Shown here: positions 1-6,030 of the stretch, in pieces
How positions within the stretch are numbered: the first letter of the stretch is position 1
Layout of the letters: each line of letters begins with the position of its first letter
Assembly: GCA_958349075.1 (NCBI GenBank)
Contig: CATWBR010000282.1
Coordinates: 1 to 6,030 of the forward strand
Origin: an uncultured Clostridium sp.
GTDB lineage: Bacteria; Bacillota; Clostridia; Lachnospirales; Lachnospiraceae
Reading direction: 5' to 3'
Length of the DNA stretch: 6,030 nucleotides
The notes under the pieces: generated by a model
What the model was told of the DNA's origin: nothing
Seen by the model: only the letters and a program-made list of their open reading frames with translations
The model's database searches: none
Translations under genes and position numbers: made by a program

Positions 1-2310
1 CTCGAACTTCTGGAGAAAAACTTCTCCTATGAGACGGTGTTCCGGTATTTAAAAACAGGCCTTGTGACGGAGGACCAGGAGATGGTGAGCCGCCTGGAAA
101 ATTATGTGCTGGCTCTTGGAATACGCAGCTATAAACGGTGGGATTCACCCTGGGAGTCTGTTTACAGAGGCGCGGAACTCATTAACCTGGATGAGCTGAA
201 TTCGTTCAGGGAGGAAGTACTGATGCCCCTCCGCCCGTTAAAAGAGGTATTTGGAGACAGAAAGTCCACGGTGAAGGACAAAACTGCGGCCCTGGTATAT
301 TTTCTCGAGGCGCTTCACATTGAAGAAAAACTTAAAGGATATGAGAAGGAATTCGGCGCTGCCGGAGAAGTGAGCCTGGAGAAGGAATACGGCCAGGTAT
401 ACGGCCTTGTCATCGAACTGTTTGACAGAATCACGGCGCTTCTGGGCGATGAAACCGTGGGAAAAAAAGAGTATTCGGATATTCTGGATGCCGGATTTGA
501 GGAGATAAAAGTCGGCCTCATTCCGGCTGTTGTAGATCGCGTAGTAGTCGGAGATATCACGAGAACGAGACTCTCCCATATCAAGGTCCTCTTCTTTGCC
601 GGAGTCAATGACGGGATTATTCCCTCGGTGGCGGGACGCGGAGGAATCCTCACGGAGGCGGAGCGCGGGAATCTTAAAAAACACCGGATAGAACTGGCTC
701 CGACCGCCAGGGAAGAGGGATTTCTGCAGAGGCTGTATTTGTACCTGGTTATGACAAAACCATCCGATCGCCTCTATCTTTCCTATGCCCTGTCCTCCTG
801 CGACGGAAAAAGCCTGCGTCCCTCCGGCCTCATTGGCCAGGTCTTAAAAATGTTTCCGGACAAGCATGTAATGTCGGCCGATGAAAAACAGATGGCCGCA
901 TGGTCCCTGCCCCTTGGAAAACGCCGGGTGATAGAGGGATTAAAAGATTACGGCAAAAACAGGGAAGACGGCCGCTTTATGGAGCTGTTCCGCTTTTTTT
1001 CACTGTCAAAAGACCACGGGGAGGCGATGAAACAGCTCGTTGAGGCGTCGTTTTATACCTATGAGGATCACGGGATTGGAAGGACGGCGGCAAAGGAGAT
1101 TTACAGCGCAATCCTCCACGGCAGCGTGACCAGGATGGAGCAGTACGCATCCTGCGCCTATGCCCATTTCCTGGCCTACGGCCTGGAGCTTACGGAACGT
1201 CCCGTCTATGAGCTGGCTGCGGCAGACATCGGGAACCTGTTTCACAACTCCATTGATCTCTATTTTAAGAGGATGAAGGAAGAAAACCGTTCCTTCCGCG
1301 AAATATCGGATGAAGACAGAAAACGGCTGGTGGGCGAGTGCGTTTCCAGCGTAACGGGAGACTATGGCAATACCATCATGTCCAGCAGCGCCAGAAACCA
1401 GTATCTGGAGCGTAAGGTCCACCGCATTACGGACCGGACAATCTGGGCGTTGACGGAGCAGCTTAAAAAGGGAGACTTCGAGCCATCCGGTTTTGAGGTG
1501 ACCTTCAGCCCGGCAGATAACCTGAGGGCGATGAAAATCCCGGTGTCTAAAGAGGAGTCAATCCACTTAAAGGGAAGGATAGACCGTGTCGATCTCTGTG
1601 AGGACGGGGATCTGATCTACCTGAAAATTATCGATTATAAGACGGGGAAGACAAAGTTCGATCTGATGGAAGCATACTACGGACTGCAGCTGCAGCTTGT
1701 GGTCTATATGGATGCCGCCCTGGAGAAGGAGCAGAGAAAGCACCCCGATAAAAAGGTGGTTCCAGCCGGGATTTTCTACTATAATATTGCGGATCCCATG
1801 GTGGACAGACAGAAAGGCATGGGCGAGGAGGAGACAAAGCAGGCAATACTCGGCGAGCTGCGCATGAACGGTCTGGTAAACGGAAGGCCGGAGGCAATCG
1901 TCCATCTGGACAACCGGCTGGATTTCTCGTCGCCGAAGGGAGAAGAATCCACGGTGGTTCCCGTTTCGGTGAAGAATGACGGGATTGCAAAGAAATCATC
2001 AGTTGCCGGAGAAAAACGGTTCGAGGCTCTGGGGGCATTCGTCAACCGGAAACTGAAAAGCATGGGACGGGAGATTCTGGACGGCCGCGTTACGGTTGCA
2101 CCTTACAAAAGCGGAACCAGGACGGCCTGTGATTATTGTCCGTACCACAGCGTCTGCGGGTTTGATCTAAAGACGGGCGGGTATGGATACCGGAGATTAG
2201 ATAAGGTAAGTCCGGAAGAAGTATGGCAGGAAATTGACAAATACGGGGCAGAAGGGAGGGGAGCAGAAGATGGCGGTGAACTGGACAAAGGAACAGAAGG
2301 CGGTAATTGA
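1..2310 (+). CDS. addB: AddB, ATP-dependent helicase/nuclease subunit B (partial, 5' end missing)
   Basis: This is the AddB subunit of the AddAB helicase-nuclease, which resects double-strand breaks for RecA-dependent repair. The frame is open from base 1, so the gene starts upstream; 769 codons are visible, and comparison with the roughly 1,160-residue Bacillus AddB suggests about 400 N-terminal residues are missing. Numbered from base 1, codons 1-370 are the inactivated helicase-like part, including the family signature GDITRTRLSH and GVNDG (codons 201-205). The RecB-type PD-(D/E)XK nuclease domain follows: GRIDRVD with D528, IDYKTGK with D545 and K547, and GLQLQ with Q563. Four cysteines fit the 4Fe-4S 'iron staple': C385 before the nuclease core, and C710-x2-C713-x5-C719 after it. 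All expected catalytic and cluster residues visible are present. In characterised homologues AddB reads Chi; that role here is by homology. The last 41 bases overlap addA. Identification is very secure. Confidence 0.97.
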   Translation, partial: LELLEKNFSYETVFRYLKTGLVTEDQEMVSRLENYVLALGIRSYKRWDSPWESVYRGAELINLDELNSFREEVLMPLRPLKEVFGDRKSTVKDKTAALVYFLEALHIEEKLKGYEKEFGAAGEVSLEKEYGQVYGLVIELFDRITALLGDETVGKKEYSDILDAGFEEIKVGLIPAVVDRVVVGDITRTRLSHIKVLFFAGVNDGIIPSVAGRGGILTEAERGNLKKHRIELAPTAREEGFLQRLYLYLVMTKPSDRLYLSYALSSCDGKSLRPSGLIGQVLKMFPDKHVMSADEKQMAAWSLPLGKRRVIEGLKDYGKNREDGRFMELFRFFSLSKDHGEAMKQLVEASFYTYEDHGIGRTAAKEIYSAILHGSVTRMEQYASCAYAHFLAYGLELTERPVYELAAADIGNLFHNSIDLYFKRMKEENRSFREISDEDRKRLVGECVSSVTGDYGNTIMSSSARNQYLERKVHRITDRTIWALTEQLKKGDFEPSGFEVTFSPADNLRAMKIPVSKEESIHLKGRIDRVDLCEDGDLIYLKIIDYKTGKTKFDLMEAYYGLQLQLVVYMDAALEKEQRKHPDKKVVPAGIFYYNIADPMVDRQKGMGEEETKQAILGELRMNGLVNGRPEAIVHLDNRLDFSSPKGEESTVVPVSVKNDGIAKKSSVAGEKRFEALGAFVNRKLKSMGREILDGRVTVAPYKSGTRTACDYCPYHSVCGFDLKTGGYGYRRLDKVSPEEVWQEIDKYGAEGRGAEDGGELDKGTEGGN
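2252..2261 (+). promoter_or_regulatory. Ribosome binding site of addA, inside addB
   Basis: The purine run AAGGGAGGGG lies within the last codons of addB. Its GGAGG core (2255-2259) sits 10 bases before the ATG at 2270, and a second partial match (AGGGGAG, 2257-2263) sits 6 bases before it. This decides the addA start in favour of ATG 2270 over the in-frame TTG at 2234, which has only a weak AGG close upstream. Because ribosomes finishing addB pass over this site, translation of the two subunits is probably coupled; that is inference. Confidence 0.8.
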
Positions 2311-5300
2311 GAGCCGGAACAGAAACCTGCTCGTCTCCGCAGCCGCGGGAAGCGGCAAAACGGCGGTTCTGGTCGAGCGCATTATCAGAATGATTACGGA
2401 TGAAGATCCGACGGACATAGACAGGCTGTTAGTCATGACATTCACCAAGGCGGCGGCGGCCGAGATGCGCGAGCGTATCCAGGCGGCTATTGAGAAGAAG
2501 CTGGGGGAAGACCCTCAGAACGAACATCTCCAGCAGCAGGCGGTCACGGTGCAGTTCGCACAGATTACGACCATCGACAGCTTCTGCCTCCATATTCTCA
2601 GGGAGCATTTCGACCGGCTGGATATCGATCCGGCATTCCGGGTCGGTGACGAGGGAGAGATGCTTCTGATGCGGGCCGACGTCATGCAGGAGCTGATGGA
2701 AGACAGCTATGCAGACGGCGGGGAGGCGTTTGAACGCTTCGTGGATACCTACTCCACGGGAAAGGCCGACGGAGGAATAGAGGATTATATTCTGCAGGTG
2801 TATACATTCGCCCAGAGTAACCCGTGGCCGGATGAATGGTTTGAACACTGCCGGAAAGAACTTGAAAATACCGGTTTTGGTGAGCTGAACGGCACGGATT
2901 GGATGCAGTTTCTCTTAAGGGATGTCAAAATGCAGGCAGAGGAGTGGGAGCGGCAGCTTGTGGAGGCCTCGGAACTCTGCGGGGAGGAAGACGGGCCGGA
3001 GCCTTATCTTCCGATGATCTGCGAGGATCTGCTCCATGTCAGGGAACTGATTCAGTCCACCGGCTCTTTCCTGAATTTCAGTGAGGCTGCTGAAAAGTTT
3101 ACATTTTCCAGGATGGCGGCCATCCGGGGGAAAAATGTGACGGTGGATCCTGATAAAAAGGAAGCGGTGGCCGAATGCAGGAAGAGAATCAAAAAATCGG
3201 TGGAAAAGCTGAAGGACCAGTACCTGTTTGAATCCCCGGAGAAAATACTTGAGGACATGGAGGCGGGCAAGGAGTCGATCCTGATGCTCCTCAAGCTGGC
3301 GGAAGAATTCGGTGAGCGGTTCCGCGCCCGTAAAAGGGAGAAAAATATCGTGGATTTCGGAGATCTGGAGCATTTTGCCCTGGAAGTCCTCACCGCGGGA
3401 GGCGGGGAGGAGAACGGGGAAAGTAGGAGCCGTATCCCGGGGCCTGTGGCCGATGAACTCAGCCGGCAGTTTGACGAGATTCTCGTGGATGAATACCAGG
3501 ACAGCAACCTGGTGCAGGAAACCCTGATTCACTGCGTTTCCAGGGAACGGTTCGGCACTCCGAACGTGTTTATGGTGGGAGATGTAAAACAGAGTATTTA
3601 CAAATTCAGGCTGGCCCGCCCGGAACTGTTTCTGGAAAAATACCACACCTACTCCACGGAGGAGAGCCTGCATCAGAAAATCGAGCTGCATCAGAACTTC
3701 AGGAGCCGGGACACGGTTCTTGAAAGCATCAACGACATCTTTTTCAGGATCATGACAGAGAAACTCGGTAATATCGAATATACCGAGGAGACGGCCCTGC
3801 ATGCGGGGGCCTCCTTCGAACCCCTGGACGGCCGGGGGCCGGGAGAACTCGATACGGAGCTTCTTCTGATTAACACGGCCGGAAGCGAACTGGAAAACCT
3901 GGATGAGGATATCTCCGACTATACGGCCAGGGAACTGGAGGCCGGGATGGTCGCGGGGAAAATAAGGGAACTGACGGATGAAGAAAACGGAATGATGATC
4001 TGGGACAAGGATGAAAACGGCTACCGACGCGCAAAATACGGCGATATTGTAATTCTTTTGAGGAGCGTCAGCGGCTGGGCGGAGAGCTTTACGGAAATCC
4101 TTGCAGCTCAGGGAATCCCGGCGTTTGCAGAGTCCAGGACAGGTTATTTTGATACGGTTGAGGTGGAGACGGTGCTGAATCTTTTATCCGTCATTGATAA
4201 CCCGATTCAGGATATCCCGCTGGCAGCCGTCTTAAAAGCTCCGTTCTGCGGCATTACGGACGCGGAACTGGCCCACATTGTGGCGGATTATAAAAAGAAT
4301 GCGGAGAAGGGGCGTGACAGAGGGCTCTATCCGGCCGTGATAAATTTCCTGACGGTGCGGGAGGCAGAACCTGATCCGCCGGCTCAGGCCGCTGGCAGCG
4401 AAACATTTGACGATGAGAGAATCTGCGGGCTTTTAAGAAAGATATTGGAACTTCTTTTGGAACTCCGAAAAATGGCTGTCTATCTGCCGATGCACAGCCT
4501 GCTCTACCGGATTTTTGACATGACGGGGTATTATGATTATGTATCGGCGATGCCGGCCGGGGAGACGAGGAGAGCAAACCTGGATATGCTGGTGGAAAAG
4601 GCATCCGCCTATGAGGCCACAAGCTACCGGGGTGTGTTTCATTTTATTAAATATATTGAAAAATTGAAAAAATACAATACGGATTTCGGGGAGGCCGCCA
4701 CGGTGAACGAGCAGGGGAACACGGTGCGGCTTATGAGTATCCACAAGAGCAAGGGCCTGGAATTCCCCATTGTCTTCGTAGCCGGAATGGGAAAAATGTT
4801 CAACCGGCAGGACACGAGGGGAAAAATCCTGATCGATTCCGAATTTGGGATAGGAACCGATTATCTGGACAGCGAGAAACGTCTGAAGGGTCCCACGCTC
4901 AAAAAGAACGTCATGAAGCGGAGAATGGAGCTGGAGGCGCTGGGCGAGGAGCTGCGTGTCCTCTATGTGGCGCTGACCAGAGCCAAAGAAAAGCTGATCA
5001 TGACCGCCTCGGATAAAAATCTGGAGAACAGGCTGGAGAAATGGAGGCAGATTTCTCTCCATCACGGACAGGTTCCCTGTACTATCCTGACAATGGCGGG
5101 GTCCTGCCTGGACTGGATTCTGATGAGCGTTTCCAGGGATGGATGCCGGATCCGGGTGAGCGAGATAAAAGCCGAGGAACAGTTGGTACACGAGATAGAG
5201 GAGCAGCTTTACAGAAAAGGCTCCAAAGAGGAGCTGCTTAACCAGGATCCGGATCGGGTTTATGACAGGGCATACCGCAGACGTCTGGAAGCATCGTTCC

Positions 5301-5956
5301 ATTTCAAGTATCCCTGTCAGGCCGACGTCACACTGAATACAAAGATGTCTGTCTCCGAACTGAAAAAAGAGGGAATGAAGGAGGAAGACGAGGAGATGGC
5401 GTTTCTTCCCACTCTGCCCGTTTTTATGGAGGAGCAGGAAGTGAGGGAGGGAGGCACATCCAGGGGTACGGCATATCACCGCGCCATGGAACTCCTCCCC
5501 TTTGATAAAGTCAAATCGGAGAGTGATGTAAGGAACCTGCTGGACGGCTTTACGGAGACGGGAAAACTGACAAAGGAGGCCAGAGATATGATATGGCCTC
5601 CCGACATCTACCGCTTTTTCACGACAGAGCTGGGCAAGAGGATGGCCGCCGCGGCAAAAAAGGGAAAGCTGTACCGGGAAAAACAGTTCGTGATGGGAAT
5701 ACCGGCCCGGGAAATGGGCGGCTGGGACTCGGACGAGCTGGTACTGATTCAGGGTATCATCGATGCCTGGTTTGAGGAGGAGGACGGTCTCATCCTGGTC
5801 GACTATAAGACGGATTATGTGGAACATACCGGGGTCCTGGTCAGCCGTTACAAAACGCAGCTTGACTACTATGAAAAAGCGCTGACAAAGATGCTTGGGA
5901 AAACGGTGAAGGAGAGGTATATTTACTCCTACAGGCTGGGCCTTGTCTCGGTCTGA
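2270..5956 (+). CDS. addA: AddA, ATP-dependent helicase/nuclease subunit A
   Basis: AddA is the motor subunit of AddAB: a 3'-5' superfamily 1A (UvrD/RecB-like) helicase with a C-terminal nuclease domain, acting on double-strand DNA ends. From the ATG at 2270 it has 1,228 residues, close to the about 1,230 of Bacillus AddA. Helicase motifs occur in order: Q motif WTKEQKAVI (5-13), Walker A AAAGSGKT (24-31, K30), motif Ia VMTFTKAAAAEMRERI (55-70), Ib TIDSFC (101-106), Walker B/II LVDEYQD (405-411), III GDVKQSIYKFR (437-447), IV NFRS (476-479), V SIHKSKGLEF (823-832) and VI LYVALTRAK (898-906). The nuclease domain (about 1040-1228) has GTAYHRAMELL with H1070, GIIDAW with D1165, VDYKTD with D1178 and K1180, and QLDYY with Q1197. 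No key residue is missing. The earlier in-frame TTG at 2234 would add 12 residues upstream of the usual family start and is less likely. It is co-transcribed with addB, overlapping it by 41 bp, and is the last gene before a strong terminator. Confidence 0.98.
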   Translation: MAVNWTKEQKAVIESRNRNLLVSAAAGSGKTAVLVERIIRMITDEDPTDIDRLLVMTFTKAAAAEMRERIQAAIEKKLGEDPQNEHLQQQAVTVQFAQITTIDSFCLHILREHFDRLDIDPAFRVGDEGEMLLMRADVMQELMEDSYADGGEAFERFVDTYSTGKADGGIEDYILQVYTFAQSNPWPDEWFEHCRKELENTGFGELNGTDWMQFLLRDVKMQAEEWERQLVEASELCGEEDGPEPYLPMICEDLLHVRELIQSTGSFLNFSEAAEKFTFSRMAAIRGKNVTVDPDKKEAVAECRKRIKKSVEKLKDQYLFESPEKILEDMEAGKESILMLLKLAEEFGERFRARKREKNIVDFGDLEHFALEVLTAGGGEENGESRSRIPGPVADELSRQFDEILVDEYQDSNLVQETLIHCVSRERFGTPNVFMVGDVKQSIYKFRLARPELFLEKYHTYSTEESLHQKIELHQNFRSRDTVLESINDIFFRIMTEKLGNIEYTEETALHAGASFEPLDGRGPGELDTELLLINTAGSELENLDEDISDYTARELEAGMVAGKIRELTDEENGMMIWDKDENGYRRAKYGDIVILLRSVSGWAESFTEILAAQGIPAFAESRTGYFDTVEVETVLNLLSVIDNPIQDIPLAAVLKAPFCGITDAELAHIVADYKKNAEKGRDRGLYPAVINFLTVREAEPDPPAQAAGSETFDDERICGLLRKILELLLELRKMAVYLPMHSLLYRIFDMTGYYDYVSAMPAGETRRANLDMLVEKASAYEATSYRGVFHFIKYIEKLKKYNTDFGEAATVNEQGNTVRLMSIHKSKGLEFPIVFVAGMGKMFNRQDTRGKILIDSEFGIGTDYLDSEKRLKGPTLKKNVMKRRMELEALGEELRVLYVALTRAKEKLIMTASDKNLENRLEKWRQISLHHGQVPCTILTMAGSCLDWILMSVSRDGCRIRVSEIKAEEQLVHEIEEQLYRKGSKEELLNQDPDRVYDRAYRRRLEASFHFKYPCQADVTLNTKMSVSELKKEGMKEEDEEMAFLPTLPVFMEEQEVREGGTSRGTAYHRAMELLPFDKVKSESDVRNLLDGFTETGKLTKEARDMIWPPDIYRFFTTELGKRMAAAAKKGKLYREKQFVMGIPAREMGGWDSDELVLIQGIIDAWFEEEDGLILVDYKTDYVEHTGVLVSRYKTQLDYYEKALTKMLGKTVKERYIYSYRLGLVSV

Positions 5957-5962
5957 AGCAGG

Positions 5963-6027
5963 TAAAAACAGAGTAAGAGTCCGCTTCATGGATGGATTTT
6001 CATGGGCGGACTCTTACTCTGTTTTTA
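5963..6027 (+). terminator. Intrinsic terminator, probably bidirectional, after addA
   Basis: A perfect 22-bp inverted repeat has arms at 5963-5984 and 6006-6027, with a 21-base central segment. The arms begin TAAAAACAGAG and end CTCTGTTTTTA. The inner half holds the G+C-rich part (GAGTCCGC / GCGGACTC), and the right arm ends in a five-T tract, as expected for Rho-independent termination of the addBA transcript. The left arm carries the matching five-A tract, so the element could also stop transcription arriving from the right. Within the central segment a CATG (5987-5990) can pair with another CATG (6001-6004), extending the stem past a small bulge and leaving a 10-base loop. The hairpin starts 6 bases after the addA stop codon. 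What lies to the right is outside the window. Confidence 0.9.
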
Positions 6028-6030
6028 TAT

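Noticed and set aside
37..39. GTG as a possible start of addB
   Set aside because: The frame is open to base 1 and the residues before this codon (LELLEKNFSYET) read naturally into the AddB sequence FRYLKTGL. The protein is truncated by the window edge and does not start here.
2234..2269. Alternative TTG start adding 12 residues to AddA
   Set aside because: The ATG at 2270 has a strong GGAGG site at suitable spacing and places the Q motif at residues 5-13, as in the family. The TTG has only a weak upstream AGG.
3391..3444. Gly/Glu/Arg-rich loop just before AddA motif II (around AGGGEENGESRSRIPG), considered as an insertion
   Set aside because: Variable, charged linkers at this place are normal in AddA proteins. 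The frame and flanking motifs are intact, and total length matches the family.
2915..3802. A 295-codon minus-strand open frame opposite addA
   Set aside because: It lies entirely opposite conserved AddA helicase sequence, including motifs II, III and IV, and its translation resembles no family I know. It is a coding shadow.
4433..5989. A 518-codon open frame on the minus strand, opposite the second half of addA, starting inside the terminator loop
   Set aside because: The opposite strand carries a complete, motif-rich AddA. The minus-strand translation shows no recognisable domain, is rich in His, Leu, Phe and Pro as expected from a mirrored coding frame, and has no convincing ribosome binding site or promoter.
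1..6030. Search for mobile elements, CRISPR repeats, tRNAs, riboswitches or a hidden defence gene
   Set aside because: Almost every base lies in addB, addA or the terminator. I saw no regularly spaced repeats, terminal inverted repeats other than the terminator, cloverleaf sequence or foreign-looking segment. AddAB is known core recombination machinery.

Overview
The window holds a two-gene DNA-repair operon segment, read left to right on the + strand. It contains the C-terminal two thirds of addB, all of addA, and a strong hairpin terminator directly after addA. Both genes are recognised by their motifs: superfamily 1 helicase motifs and a RecB-type nuclease site in AddA, and a RecB-type nuclease site plus four iron-sulfur cysteines in AddB. 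Gene order (addB then addA), AddAB rather than RecBCD, purine-rich ribosome binding sites and roughly balanced base composition point to a Firmicute of class Clostridia. A Lachnospiraceae member (the [Clostridium] symbiosum / Enterocloster type) is my best guess, from overall protein flavour only.

Layout: positions 1-2310 are addB, open at the left edge, so its start, its N-terminal Walker A region and any operon promoter lie outside the window. Positions 2270-5956 are addA; its start codon lies inside the end of addB (41 bp shared in different frames), with its ribosome binding site also inside addB. Positions 5963-6027 form a perfect 22-bp inverted repeat that starts 6 bases after the addA stop codon. 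There is no gene-free stretch longer than 74 bases. I see no tRNA, rRNA, CRISPR, insertion sequence or prophage signal.

Together AddA and AddB form the heterodimeric helicase-nuclease that processes double-strand DNA ends, responds to a Chi sequence and leads to RecA loading for homologous recombination. AddA supplies the active 3'-5' helicase motor and one nuclease domain. AddB supplies the second nuclease domain, stabilised by a 4Fe-4S cluster, and, in characterised homologues, the Chi-recognition site. All key residues visible here are intact, so the complex should be functional. I found no previously undescribed system; the points worth a second look are the gene overlap with its odd AddB tail and the unusually long symmetric terminator hairpin.
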